64,000 nucleotides of DNA from Diospyros lotus (GCF_014633365.1 NC_068338.1:52215716-52279715); one strand, 5' to 3'; shown: positions 10,301-21,099, counted from the stretch's first letter. The notes: generated by a model not told the origin, from the sequence alone. Translations and numbers: made by a program.

Positions 10301-11009
10301 ATTTTACTAAAACTAAAAGAAAATTAAAATTGTATACACAGTAAACCTCTTTGCCATCCAAATTTTGTCATTTTCTTTCTTTTTCAGGGTAAACAAACAC
10401 ATAGCATGCAAGGCCAACCTACAACCATTTCCCACAACCAAACAAATTCCCAGCTCAAAAATATCTATGCTACTTACCAAGCCACAAAACATAAGCCAAG
10501 TGTTCCTTCATTTTTTCCCCTCATTTTCTTACCCAAGCCAAAGAATAATAAATTTGATTTCAATTGTTTTTCCTATCTGTTCCCCTTTGCTTTGCTTTTC
10601 CCTCTGCAAATCCTAGCTCCTAACACAGCTCCAGATAATGCATTTCAGAGACAACCTTAGCAACCATACAGAAATCTATCGGACCAACACAATAATGAAA
10701 CCCAGAGCTCATACAAGAGAAACTCAACAGAGGTAAACAAAAGACTACCCCAAAATACAACCGACTTCAGTAGAAGGCCCCCTTAAACTTCAATTTGCAC
10801 TTTTATTCGTCTGTGCATCAACATGTACATATATTATATTGTATACATATACATATACATATATATATATGCATCTCAAGAATATAACGAATGATGGGAA
10901 GGGGATTGATTACCCTAATCCTCTTGGCCTCTGCAGCAAAACCCAGAACAGCAGACAAAAGGCCCAGAAACGCCACCACCGAGCAAATCACTAATCCCTT
11001 CCTCTCCAT
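1339..11009 (-). CDS. DUF1218 family membrane protein (partial, exons 1-2)
   Basis: Two exons on the minus strand. Exon 1 is 11009-10914 (32 codons, starting MERKGLVICSVVAFLGLLSA) and ends at AGG followed by a GTAATC donor. Exon 2 is 1550-1339 (212 nt) after the acceptor CATTCTCAG, starting ASQVQFLSSTTCEYP and ending at a GTAACT donor with W split in phase 2. The joined product reads AEAKRIR then ASQVQF, as in DUF1218 proteins (the family of MODIFYING WALL LIGNIN and VCC). It shows an N-terminal hydrophobic segment, a second hydrophobic helix (GLGVAAAMALLLAQIIISVM) and the Cys cluster CICCC. The remaining membrane helices should be in an exon beyond the left edge; I searched 1-1337 and saw none. 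DUF1218 proteins are small four-helix membrane proteins linked to secondary walls or vein patterning; the role here is inferred from family only. Intron 1 spans 9363 bp and holds an LTR element, a MITE and a TRIM-like remnant. The closest relative I recall is Arabidopsis At5g17210. Confidence 0.85.
1551..3506. other. Intron 1 of DUF1218 gene, left part: no gene seen
   Basis: Non-coding. It holds a short (GA)n tract near 2110-2127 and a (CT)n tract near 2262-2279, about 150 bp apart on the same strand, so they could pair as an inverted repeat. No conserved reading frame was found. Confidence 0.6.
3597..3791. repeat. 195-bp direct repeat, copy 1
   Basis: Identical by eye to 3812-4006. It begins CCAAGACCTCCCCAATAAAC and ends GGGTCTACAACAAGTATT. 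Confidence 0.9.
3812..4006. repeat. 195-bp direct repeat, copy 2
   Basis: Second copy of 3597-3791, offset by 215 bp. The lack of visible differences suggests a recent duplication, or an assembly artefact. Confidence 0.9.
4007..4565. other. Intron sequence, no gene seen
   Basis: A plus-strand reading frame of 99 codons (4107-4406) has no recognisable domain and is probably chance. The last five bases (TCATG, 4561-4565) are the left target-site duplicate of the LTR element that follows. Confidence 0.5.
4566..4960 (+). repeat. 5' LTR
   Basis: Starts TGTCACGATCTTGGGCATTA and ends GGGTTGTGACA. It contains a TATA-like segment (GGCTATATACATATT, near 4735-4750) followed by a pyrimidine-rich stretch (CTCTCTCC, TTCTTCCCC). 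Confidence 0.93.
4963..4974 (+). other. Primer binding site (tRNA-iMet)
   Basis: TGGTATCAGAGC, two bases after the 5' LTR; complementary to the 3' end of initiator tRNA-Met, as in many plant Copia and Gypsy elements. Confidence 0.9.
4975..6763 (+). other. Long leader of the LTR element, no long ORF
   Basis: 1.8 kb without a convincing reading frame. It is relatively GC-rich compared with flanking DNA and contains repeated phrases: around 5905-5935 and 5970-5995 the string CGGCCCAG(A/C)G(G/A)GTTGCGA recurs. It could be decayed coding sequence or a captured fragment; I cannot identify the source. Confidence 0.5.
6764..8032 (+). pseudogene. Unrecognised repeat-bearing ORF of the LTR element, with two in-frame TAG codons
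   Basis: One frame runs 423 codons from an ATG-type start at 6764 to the stop at 8030-8032, interrupted by TAG at 7694-7696 and 7811-7813; the first open part is 310 codons. Residues 45-145 hold about five diverged copies of a short motif of the form Q-x-Q-x-K-x-x-x-FS (LQQKNPSFS, LQPKDAAFS, SQQKGVVFS, LQQNNASFS, WQPKNAAFS). The middle is charged with a Glu-rich stretch (EECMEEEIGEEEVEDG). The end is very basic (EKEKRRQKKRKKQDKKKEKRRR), resembling a nuclear or nucleic-acid-binding tail. No Gag, zinc knuckle or pol motif was recognised. It ends about 50 bp before the polypurine tract, the usual place for a retrotransposon's last gene. Both TAGs follow CAG, so they may be mutated Gln codons or, less likely, readthrough sites. 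Confidence 0.55.
8083..8095 (+). other. Polypurine tract
   Basis: AAGGGGGGGAAAT immediately before the 3' LTR; the expected plus-strand primer site. Confidence 0.85.
8096..8482 (+). repeat. 3' LTR
   Basis: Matches the 5' LTR apart from about 10 substitutions and an 8-bp deletion near its end (the AGTTCTTA-type segment present near 4931 is missing). Followed by target duplicate TCATG. Confidence 0.93.
8483..8877. other. Intron sequence between LTR element and MITE
   Basis: AT-rich, no gene seen. Its last three bases (TCA, 8875-8877) match the bases after the MITE. Confidence 0.5.
8878..9557. mobile_element. PIF/Harbinger-like MITE, 680 bp
   Basis: Terminal inverted repeats GAGCAACTCCAATG (left) and, reversed, GAGCATCTCCAACGA (right), with a 3-bp TCA on both sides (8875-8877, 9558-9560). 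The TNA-type target site and GAGCATCTCCAA end are typical of plant PIF/Harbinger MITEs. Inside are repeated short palindromes around CACCAAATTTGGTG and CACCAATTTGGTG-type words, clustered in the left 120 bp and right 150 bp. A 20-bp perfect palindrome (GTGAATAGTATACTATTCAC, near 9418-9437) sits inside a larger near-perfect one. No coding sequence. Confidence 0.8.
9558..10913. other. Intron 1 of DUF1218 gene, right part: no gene seen
   Basis: Non-coding. A TA/CATA simple repeat lies near 10830-10870, just inside the donor of exon 1. Confidence 0.5.
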
Positions 11010-11394
11010 TACCTTTTCTTCTTCTTCGTCTCTCTCTTTCTCTCTCTATCTCCCTCTATTGCACAGCAGACTCAGATAGCAGAGACCTCAATAAATTCTA
11101 GCTCGGAAGACGTATACAGCTTATCAACTGTTTACGAACGGTGGGTTGTCTCCTTCTTGCTGTACTGTCGCTGCCAGGGGCGGATATGGGCAAGTGGGAT
11201 GGGCTGGACAAAATTAGGGGTAGAATAGACTAAATTAAGGCTGGATTATTATTAAAAAAATTATATTACAAAAATAAATTTTGTCGTGAGCTACTGCATC
11301 CGCCACTGGTCGCTGCCTGACTTGAGATCAGGAGCCCAAATTGCTGATGGCAAAGCTGGAAATTCACCATAATGTGTGGCAACGTTCTCGAGAA
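11010..11394 (-). promoter_or_regulatory. Leader/promoter region of the DUF1218 gene
   Basis: Upstream of the ATG at 11009 the minus strand shows an AGA/GAGAGA-rich leader (complement of TCTTCTTCTTCGTCTCTCTC at 11016-11060). No clear TATA box was picked out. The boundary between leader and promoter is inferred. Confidence 0.35.
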
Positions 11395-11919
11395 AGAAAA
11401 ATTCTATTTTCAGCCAAACGTTTTGGTCTCGTAATTTATTTTTAATATTTTAAAAATATTTTGAGATAAAAATTTATATTTATTTTTTATTTAAATATTT
11501 AACACTCAATCATCTATTATTACTTTTCAAGCACGTGCATTTACTTTCTCGACCATCATCGCCACAACTATTTTATTCATCAACAACTAAACATCATACA
11601 ACCATTATTATTTAACGTTGAGCATTACGCAATCACTATTATTTAATACCAAATATTACTCAGCCCAATTATTCTCACCATAGCCAATCACCAGGTATTA
11701 TTAGCAGTTAGTATCATCAATATAAGATTATTATCTGTAAATATTTACGCAAAATTTGACGAAGAAGATAATGAGTATTCCTGTTTCGACGAGAAATAAC
11801 ACAATTGATAACATCTATCACTAATTCAATCACATAATTTACACATACACGACGGATGAATTAAAAAAAAATAAGATTAATTAAAAAATAAAGAATACCC
11901 TTTCGCTACCTTGAAACCA

Positions 11920-12180
11920 CAAACCCCAGGGTTCGGGGGCTAGAGGATGCCCCGAACCCCAGGGTTTGGCACGTCCCCCAACCCCTAAACCACGGCTTCA
12001 GGACTTGATGATGCCTGAACCCCTGGATTCGAGGAACCCTTGAATGCTCGAACTATAGAGTTCAGGCAATTTGGGGTTCCCCGAACCTGTAAGCACTCCG
12101 AATCCACAGATTCGGGAAAAATTAATTCTCTCGAATCCATGAGTTCAGAAAAAAATCATTTTTCCCGAATCCATGAATTG
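11920..12180. repeat. Cluster of GAATCC/TTCGGG phrases
   Basis: Dense repeats of the words CCCGAACCCC, GAATCC and TTCGGG in both orientations, for example CCGAATCCACAGATTCGG, a 7-bp hairpin stem. GC content is far above the surrounding AT-rich element. Isolated copies recur near 13380-13430 and 13755-13812. Confidence 0.6.
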
Positions 12181-12365
12181 GGGAGACTATTATAACCTAT
12201 AATAGTATGTGATATAATAGTATAACATATAATTGAATTCATGAGATTATTATATGTATATAACATATAATTGAATTTGGGAGACTATTATATGTATATA
12301 ACATATTATATATTATTATATAATATTGTTATATAATAGTATAACAATTGAATTCGGGAGAATGG
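12176..12365. repeat. Tandem AT-rich minisatellite
   Basis: About four imperfect copies of a roughly 45-bp unit containing ATTGAATT(C/T)GGGAGACTA and TATATGTATATAACATATA. Confidence 0.6.
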
Positions 12366-12899
12366 ATTCTATTATATATATATAATGATTTTGTATATAA
12401 ATTATTCCAAATGTATATAAATTATTTCAAATCATCGTGTTCCGAATTTTTGGATTAATATTATATTTATTTTTTCTTGAATTAATGTTGCTTTAATTTA
12501 ATTTTATTTTTTGAGTTAAATGCAAATTGTAATAAAATTATGTTTATTTTTATTTCTTCAAAATTTATATTAAATTTATGATATTTTGTCATAAATTAAA
12601 TAAAGTTAAATTAAATAAAATCTAACAACAAATACTAAAATAAAATATTATTACAAATAACTTAATTCACATTCAAAAGTTATAATTATAATAATATAAC
12701 AAATAATAACAAATAATTCTAATGATTTGAAGAAAAAGAAGAGGGTTTGATGCGCATGGGATGTCTTTTTTGAGGAATGGTGTTTGAAAGGTATGTTTGG
12801 AATATAAATGTTTGCAGAAAGTAATAAATGTGGTTGTAAATAGTAAAATCTAATATTTTATTTATACTGATTGCGGAGAGCAAAAAGTATGGCTACAGA

Positions 12900-14345
12900 T
12901 AGAATTTCTCGCAACTATATTTTTTTTCTCATCGCAGTTACTTTTTAATATATCTAAAATAGCTTTGAACGAAAATTCAATTTTATCCTTCATTTTATTC
13001 AATACTCAACTACACACATTATACAACATCTACCATCATATTTTTTTCTCACCGACCAAACTCTATAATTCATTTCTTGTTATTTTATGGTCGTCATTGC
13101 AAAGTTATTTTCTCCTCACCATAGAATAGAGATCACTTATTCCTATTGTTTCACGTCCACCATTACTCAGTTATTTTCTCTTAGCCAGTCGAAATTAGCC
13201 ATAGATTACTACAGTCAAATATTAACGATGATATAGGCAGAGTTTGACGAGGATGATAACAACTACTCAAAAAAATACCACAAATCATTCAATGGATAAT
13301 TAAGTAAATGAATTTTGAGAGTTATAATAATATTTATATGCATGTATTAGTATCTGAGGTTGGAAAGTTGGATTCGAGAAACTTCAGAATTCCTAAACCC
13401 TAGGATTCGGGAAAATCCATGTTCCTCACCAAGTTTACAAATAAATTTTATTTTAATTTATAAATAATTAGATAAAAAAATATTAAAAAAATTAAAGATG
13501 TAAAATCATCAGTATAAAAAAATTAAAATATGAAATATAAAAAAAAAATTATCACTATCAATTTCTCGTATATTAAATAAAATTTATGAAAAAATATGCA
13601 TTTATCTTTTTTAGAAATTAAATTATTCAAGTCCAATATTTAGATAAAAAAATTAAGTATAGAAAAATATGTTAATCAACACTATTTAATTAAAAAATAG
13701 ATTTGACAAATAATTGCACAAAATATAAAATATAAAAAAATAAAAGATGTGTTCCCTGAACCCAACCCATGAGTTTGAGAAACTATGGATTTCCCGAACC
13801 CGGGAAATCCATACTTAGATAAAAAAAAATTAAGTATAAAAAAAGTATGTATTTATTTGTTTTAAAAAATAAATTATTCAAGTGCAATACTTGGATAAAA
13901 AAATTAAGTATAAAAAAACATGTTAATCAGCATTATTTAATTAAAAATTGGGTTTGTCAAATATTTGTATAAAAAATAAAATATAAATAATAAAATATAT
14001 AGGTTTCAAGAAATCACGAATTTTTCAACTCTCGCGTTGAAATCTCCAAACTTAAACCCGTTACAAAATTAAAAATCCAAATTCATTATTTGAAAAATTC
14101 AATAAAGAGGATTAACTCTGGTGACAAACAAATAGTAGGCAATAGAGCAAAGAAGGCGACAACAAATAGATAAGGCAATGTGTGGGCTGCGGTTGTGCGT
14201 GAGGTAAGAGATATGTGAGAGAGGGTAATTTTGGAATATAAGTGGCTGCGAGTGATAAAAATGGTTGCTAAGAGTAATTATAATTTTTTTTTGTTTATGG
14301 TTGCGAAGAGCAAAAACTTGGCTGCGAATAAAATTTCCCACATTC
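12900..14345. mobile_element. Mutator-like/MITE element, copy B, abutting copy A
   Basis: The right end (complement reads GGGAAATTTTATTCGCAGCC, then AAGTTTTTGCTCTTCGC) matches the right end of copy A and, inverted, the left ends. The interior contains its own diverged direct repeat (about 13590-13780 and 13840-14020, sharing AAATTATTCAAGT(C/G)CAATA and AAAAAAATTAAGTATA). No coding sequence seen. Confidence 0.4.
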
Positions 14346-15322
14346 TTAATATGAAGTGCATTCCTTATACATTTTTAGAGTTATTTTGGTTTATAGGATC
14401 AATAAATTGATAAATAAAATTTATTTCATATTTAAATTATTTTTATATACGTTAAATAATAAATGAGATGAAAATTCAAATATCACAAATGAGGGATAAT
14501 TTAACCCTGGGAGGAGTCGGGATTCATTGTTCAATGGGTAGGATATATGGGGTAGATGGTGATTTTATCTCTTAAGATAGTGTTTGATAAAATAAGTACG
14601 ATAAAATTATATTAAAATAATTTATTTATAAAATTCAACATAATTTATCCGAAGAGGAAGAGAGATAAATTTAAATGAAATGTATAACATAAAAAGTCAC
14701 ATAACTTATTTCTAAATAAATTTAATAAATATAATAAAAAACACATTTGTATGGGATATTTTTCATATTCTACTTTTTTTTATTTATATTTTAGTTAACA
14801 AATACTACTCAAGTATAAAAGATGATTGACGCATGATCTAGGGCTTTTGTAAGAGGGGCATTTTGGTCTTTTTTGCATTATCATACTTTTATCCTTACAT
14901 TAACCATATAAAAAATAAAATTAAATGCAAGATATCTTATAGTGTGGTTCTATTAACGGAAGAATCGAAATTTGCTCATCTCGCGATATCCTTTTCGCGA
15001 ATTAAATTAATCCTAATGGTCTTATTTATTGTTTTATTTAGTGGAAAAATGAAGGATGGTCACATGAAAATCACAATTTTGAGTCTTAAAAAATATTATT
15101 TTAAAAGATATATATGTATATAAACTAATATAACATTCTCTCGACTCTAACAAAGCGATGAACTAAGATTTTTCCTTTTCATCAAGTTAAACTAAGACTA
15201 GTGCAAGACTAAAGAACAACACTTGCTATCTGATCAAGTATTTCATAATCAAATCTTTTTACTAACTTATTTATTTAGTTTGCTAAGTAAATTCTGCTAG
15301 TGTATTTGAGAATAAATAGCAA
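14346..15322. other. Intergenic, no gene seen
   Basis: AT-rich. A reading frame of 86 codons at 14863-15123 has low-complexity composition and no recognised domain, so it is not called. Confidence 0.5.
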
Positions 15323-15749
15323 AAATGGTTACAAAATTTTACACTATGATACAAAAAGATCACTGAAATTAAATTTATAATCAAAATATCAATGAATTTC
15401 GATTTAATATACAATTCCATAGTTACCGTCAATTGTTGTTAAAAAAGCTAACGAAATGCTGATGTTTTTGTACTTTAGTGTAAAATTTAGTGATTTTTTT
15501 GTAATTTAGTATAAAATTCAATGACATTTTATACTTTTTTGCATAATTCAGTGATCATTATGATATTTAATCGTTGTTAATAATGTCAATATCTCATTAG
15601 CCTTTTTTAACATCAATTAACGATAATTATGAAATTATATATTATATATTAAATTAAAATTCAACATTGTTTTGATTACAAATTGAAGTTTAGTAATTTT
15701 TTTTTTTTTTTTATCTTAATACAAAGTTCTGTCAAGTGACCAGTTATCA
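15323..15749. mobile_element. Fold-back MITE
   Basis: The two halves pair over most of their length. The left arm around 15360-15465 (GTCAATTGTTGTTAAAAAAG) matches the reverse complement of the right arm around 15590-15745 (GTTAATTGATGTTAAAAAAG). Outer parts also pair (TTTACACTATGATACAAAAA against its diverged partner near 15700-15745). No coding sequence. Confidence 0.65.
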
Positions 15750-16122
15750 TATGCTTCTATTTGAAACCCATATTCTATAATCATATCTTTGTTAGGATTT
15801 GCTTAGCTTGGGTCCCGTCTTCCAATCCCAAGTTCACAGGTAAAAATGATTCGACAATGGCTGACTAGACTGTCAAACCTTGTGGATTGCATGGCTCTGA
15901 TTGTTCATAAGAATCAAAATCCTCAACGAATCAATTACAACAATATGCTCAGTATAATAGCAGTTCATACAAATCCGACGAACACTGCAATTGTTTGAGA
16001 GGCACTAGATTCTGTATTCACACTTCCTCACAAAGCACTGCTTCTGGGGGTAAAGAAACACCCATCAAGAGTGGTGAACAAAGCAAGAATTGAGGGAGGG
16101 TGGCCACCGGCCGGGAAGTGTT
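15750..16122. other. 3' flank of ENH1
   Basis: Probable 3' UTR and downstream sequence of the minus-strand ENH1 gene. No other gene seen. Confidence 0.5.
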
Positions 16123-18774
16123 TCATTGAAGGCCATAAACAAGCAGAGCTCCAACAGCACCAATGCCGGCTAAAAGCCCCATGATCACCCCAATGGGAGG
16201 CAGGCCCCCACCAATTGCCTTCCCGGAGTTAACGTCGTACCTTGCAAACCTCTTCTTTGGTGCTCTGCATTGTGGGCATGTGTAGTCGTCCGGCTGCAAC
16301 CAGTTCATGTCCACAACACAAGTAAAACCAGAGAGTTCCTTTCGGTCCACAACACATAGGAAGATGGAAAGTAAAATCTTTTGTTGCTTAGAGAGGAAGA
16401 GGATGGGGGACTAACACATTTGGCTTGCGTTTGGATGGGATTGGATGAAGAGGAGACAATTTACAGAATGAATACATATAGCAGCAATCTTGACAATTTA
16501 CAGGATGGATATGGTAGACTTTAGCTTGTAATTGAAACAGAGTCAAGAAGTGAACTTGCCTGCTCATCGAAAGGTTTCTGTAAGAAGTATATGTATCCAC
16601 AATCAAGACATATGTGTGATGCTCTGTCCTGAAAACATAGAGAACCTCATTTATGCAACAAACAACAAAGATCAAAAAGGAGAAGCAAAGACGTGGAGTA
16701 GGCGGCACAATCTTTTGATGCCTAAATAAGCCTTGCCTTTTGAGCCTCAGTTAACTTCCGGCCAAAGCGAGGAGGTGCTGGCCTCTTTGGTAGTCTTTTA
16801 ACATCGACCTCAGCACCTCTGCATGACAAGTCAGATCCAACAATTGCTTGGAGTTAGGATGAGCCTTCTTCTTTGGAGAAACATGGAGTCTTTCAACCAC
16901 TAGTTTTTACACAATGTTGCAGCTTTTCGAAAAGGCAGAATGGAACTGAAAATTTGGTTACAAGCAACTGAAAGTATGCTCCACGTATGTAAAAATGATA
17001 TGTTAAAACTCTCAACAACATCACTGCACAGTGCTCGGGACATTTATCGATCATGGAGCTTACCATTTATTGCCATGCCATTCACTAACCATATGCAATG
17101 CTCACAACAAAGAAGCCCAACAGAGTGTCCAAACTACCAGAATGGTGAAATGGCATAATTACTGGTGCAGGAAATACTCTGTCAACCTTTCTATTGGCTA
17201 TCATGGCCCTGTAAGTTTAAAATGTTAACCATAGACATGTGACCCAGTCATCAACATAGCAAATTCTGAACTGGTGAGGAACTTTTTTGCTTTTCCTATG
17301 GATAGGAACCCCTGGCCACTAACCCTTCTATGTGCACTGGGTAAACTCAACAAGCACTCCGAATTGCCAACAAACTACACGCACAAAGGAGGGACAAAAT
17401 TTACTAAGCAAGTTTGCCGATTGTTTTCTGGGTAATCTCACCATTGCTACTAGAATAGTTTGTTCCTGTATACTCACCGCACAGCTACATTTATTGATAG
17501 TGGGCTGCAATTTTCAGCCAGAGTTTACCAACTAGATTCATATCACCTCATCAAACAAATTTGAGTGAAACTTTTCATGGACCAAGCTACATTAGAGTTC
17601 ATCATTATAAAACAGGAAATCTAGGGAATTTTTCACATTCACTTTAATCTCAACAGCTACAAAATTTATATATTCATATGAATCAGTTATAACTGATGAG
17701 CCATTGCAAACATTGAGCAATCACTAAGGGGAGAGAGAGGACCAAAACCTGCTAACGACGAAGTAGACAGAGTCGGGCTTTGCTTGGATGGCAGTTTTTG
17801 TGAATCCCAGCTTATCAGCAGGCCAAAGCTCATCTCCAAAGAAGCTGCTAGTATAGAGAACTTGGTCCCCAGCCCTAAGCCCTGCTCTTGCAGCATTCCC
17901 ACCATTCTCTACAGCCTATAATCAACAGTATCCCCCAAATTGGGAGACATTTATGAAAGGATTTAATTCAAATTGATTAGTGGTTGGTTTCAAAAGTACA
18001 GGGTATTTTTGCACCTATAATGATTCTATAAGAATGAATCTTATTGTTACAAAATTGGACATCATACTTATTAAATCTTCATTTTCAAAATTAATTTTGA
18101 TTTCATTAAACATTGGGTGTGGGTGCAATTCAACCCATCAGTCTGAAAAATACAAGCCATTCACTCGTATCTAAAAATTCTTTTCTGTTTCTGTGAGAAT
18201 GAATATGTATTATTCATGTTCAATTTCTTACAATATTTTAGCCCCAATTCTCTGATTCAGTTTCAGAGTTTCTGGTAAAACCCATAGAAAGAAGTCAAGG
18301 TGCATGAAATGAGAGAGCTAGAAGCATCAAACTCACAGTGATGGTCACTCCACCGCCTGTCTTCTGGCCCAGAGTGAGGCCTAGTGGCTTGTCGACTTCA
18401 ACCTCAATGTTCTTCGAGGCCCCAGCAGTTCTTGCCGTGATATCGAGACCTCTTCTGGCAACGCCGGAATTGCTCTTCCCGTCGGCTAGGAAAGAATTCG
18501 AGACACGCCTTTTGGCGTCGTGAAGCGAAAGGCCTTGAAATGACGTTCTCTGGGAGCAGAGAAATCAACGACATCAACGGCGTCAAAAGTTGCGTTGTTG
18601 TTGAATGAACTGAACTAGTAAATTTACCTGGGCACGAGTAGGAGGAGGAGGAGGAGGAGAAGGAGAAGGAAATGGCTTGGCAGATGAAGTCGAAGCGGGG
18701 GGTTTGATGGAGCGGTTACTCGGGAAAGCTGCGGAGCAAGAAGATGAGGAGCCTGCAACCATGGCGGATGACAT
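16123..18774 (-). CDS. ENH1: ENH1: chloroplast rubredoxin and PDZ-like membrane protein
   Basis: Six exons on the minus strand: 18774-18628, 18549-18337, 17915-17749, 16818-16737, 16628-16560, 16293-16123, giving 282 residues (I recall about 271 in Arabidopsis). Residues 1-60 are Ser/Pro-rich, like a plastid transit peptide. Residues about 95-175 form a PDZ-like domain (KNIEVEVDKPLGLTLGQKTG; GGNAARAGLRAGDQVLYTSS; FFGDELWPADKLGFTKTAIQ). The rubredoxin-like site has Cys pairs C210/C213 (HICLDCG) and C232/C235 (YTCPQC) for one iron. Residues 255-279 form a C-terminal membrane helix after GKAIGGGLPPIGVI. In Arabidopsis, ENHANCER OF SOS3-1 affects salt and reactive oxygen responses from the chloroplast. 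Introns 4 and 5 use GC donors (AAG|GCAAGG and CAG|GCAAGT): the reading frame hits TAG before any GT is available at exon 4. A LEA gene lies to the right in opposite orientation, as a likely conserved neighbour. Confidence 0.93.
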
Positions 18775-19850
18775 ATTGGTTTGTTCGATTGACAGAATCG
18801 AGAGATGAAGATGTGGGTTTGAGAATTGGGGAATGGGGCGAGCACGAGCAGTGGAAGTGGAAGACGAAGAAGAGTGACAGTGGTTGGTTTATGCTGCAGT
18901 CTGTGGATGGGAAACGCGGTAGCAGATAACCATCCAGTGGCGAAGAGAGACTAACACATGCCACCGGCTCCGAACTCTCGTATACTTTTGAATTGGTCCG
19001 CTTTGGGTCGCCCCCTAAATTACACGAATGATTAAAGATAACCATATCAAATGGTAACGAGAAAATTATATTTTTAAAAAATTAAGAAATAAAATTATAG
19101 AAAAATACATAAATAAAATAATATAGGGTTTTTTTATAAATATAATTTTTAATATAAAAAATAATTATTCAATTTAAAAATAAATATAAATTTCATTACG
19201 CATTCAAATAAATTCTAAAAAAAATAAAAATTTTGAGTTGGGGAGAAAAAAATTCAATCTCTAATTTCTTTAGGAAATTAGATAGGGTTTGGTAAATGAA
19301 GTATAAATTGAACATATAAACTATTTTGTGTTTGGTATATAAAATATCAAAATATCGCATTACCTACGTTATAATAAATTTTGACAAATGAAGATAAAGA
19401 GAGTGATTGTGATACTTTTATAATAAACGGATAAATTAGTTATTAAATCATTATATATCTTATCGCGTAAGCTCGTTAGAGGGCAAGTGAGATTAATTTA
19501 TCTTTATCCTATAAAATTATTTTACCCTAAAATTAAGTTAAGTCTAATAATGAATTAAACCAATTAAGAGATAATGTCACACATAAGATAATACTACTTA
19601 AGTATCCTTCAACAAAACTTGAGTAATTGTTACTCTTTTGAACTCTAATTATTATACTTAAATTGCCAAAGTCTATGCTTTCAATATTTGATCATTAATC
19701 CATAATATAGGTTCCTAATATTACTGCTTGGGACCCATAAGTACCTTAAGTACACAATTTGCATCATAATAATAAATACTAGTACTACAACAAATTGTTG
19801 TTTATAATTATAGTAAGACGTTTGAATAATTATTTTTGTTATCGTTAAGA
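18775..19850. other. ENH1 upstream region and intergenic AT-rich DNA
   Basis: 18775-19050 is relatively GC-rich and probably holds the ENH1 promoter and leader. The rest is AT-rich with no gene. Confidence 0.5.
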
Positions 19851-20460
19851 TATAATAATAAATTTATTTATACGTAAAAATGTCTCAATTAAGGTGGTTT
19901 ACGAGTGATCTTGGGACCTATGGGTGACCTAAGAGTTTATGAGTGACTTGCAAGGAAAAAACCGATTAAGGGTGTTAGTGAACCTCACTTGCGAGCTAAC
20001 TCATACTTGAGTTAATCTCTTGAAGTGTATAAAGTTAATAGAATAGTAATTTTTGTAAAGTTGTGAGCATGTTTTTGTTAAGGGATGAGTCTTCTATTTA
20101 TAGAGATAAGAAAATCGACAAGTGAAAAAAATACATAATCTTCGACAAATATTTTAAGTTCCATTTTGAATTTGTAGGTGATGAAATCGGAGCCACAAGA
20201 GTATTCTGAATATCAATTATTGGATAACTCATGAATTCCCATGAAGATCTTTTAATGACATCGAGAAAGATTTTCGAGTGAGGTCTTTTAGCCTCAATCA
20301 CTCAATCATACTAGTTCTCAAGTGATCTTTTAGTCAAACTAATTCTTCAACTAAATATCTCACGAGACTTTCCCTTTAGTCTTCCACAAATCTCTCGCAA
20401 AACTCTCATTTAGATTTCTTGGACTTTGGGACGAGAGTTTTGCGAGAAAATAAATGGTTT
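19850..20460. repeat. Dispersed repeat family, copy 1
   Basis: Shares AATAATAAATTTAT near its left end, CGATTAAGGGTGTTAGTGA (near 19962), and CTATTTATAGAGATAAGAAA (near 20095) with copies at 21100-21560 and 37585-37975. Probably a non-autonomous transposon family; ends not defined here. No coding sequence. Confidence 0.45.
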
Positions 20461-21099
20461 TTTTTATTTTAAAAAATAAAAAAAATATATTTTTTCAATT
20501 CATAGCATAAAATTAATTATTTAATCGTACACGCCCTGTTCGTGTTGATCTCAATCGGGAAATAATTATAAATTCTTCAAATTCTACCGGACACCAAACA
20601 ATAAAAAATATAAAATAAATAAAATTACAAATTAAAGATGATCACATGTCACGTCAATGGCCACGACCATCAAAATTAGTAATCATAAGGGTCTTTGGAG
20701 CTTTAATTAAATGATGAGTTAATTCTATACGTTATGATTGATTTTTCCAACAGCGTGACAGATCATCTATATTAAAGAATTATAATTTAACAATTTAAAT
20801 GAATTCGATCCAAACGATACCGTACCCAGCAGCCAGCCACCCCGTTTAGACCGCTACCAACGACGTACAACACTCTACAGCAGTAAAACCAATTATTAAT
20901 TAATAAAACTAATATAAGACTATAAGTTAGTGCCGTTTAATATTCGCTATTCATAAGAAAATGAAAATGATTGTACGAAACAATATGTCTTTGCAATCAT
21001 TTGGATAAATTATACCGTTCCATTGACCTTTCCTATAATATTAGAAGTATCCCTTAATTTACAAAATTATTTGAGTGCAATTATTGATTAATATTTATA

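Larger units (their letters stand above)
11395..12915. mobile_element. Mutator-like/MITE element, copy A
   Basis: The left end (AAAATTCTATTTTCAGCCAA) is a diverged inverted match of the right end (reverse complement of 12868-12915: GAAATTCTATCTGTAGCCAT, then ACTTTTTGCTCT). The same ends recur on copy B. The interior is AT-rich with no transposase. Internal phrases such as TTTGACGAAGAAGATAATGA match copy B (TTTGACGAGGATGATAACAA). The superfamily is a guess from long imperfect TIRs; no target duplication was found. Confidence 0.4.
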
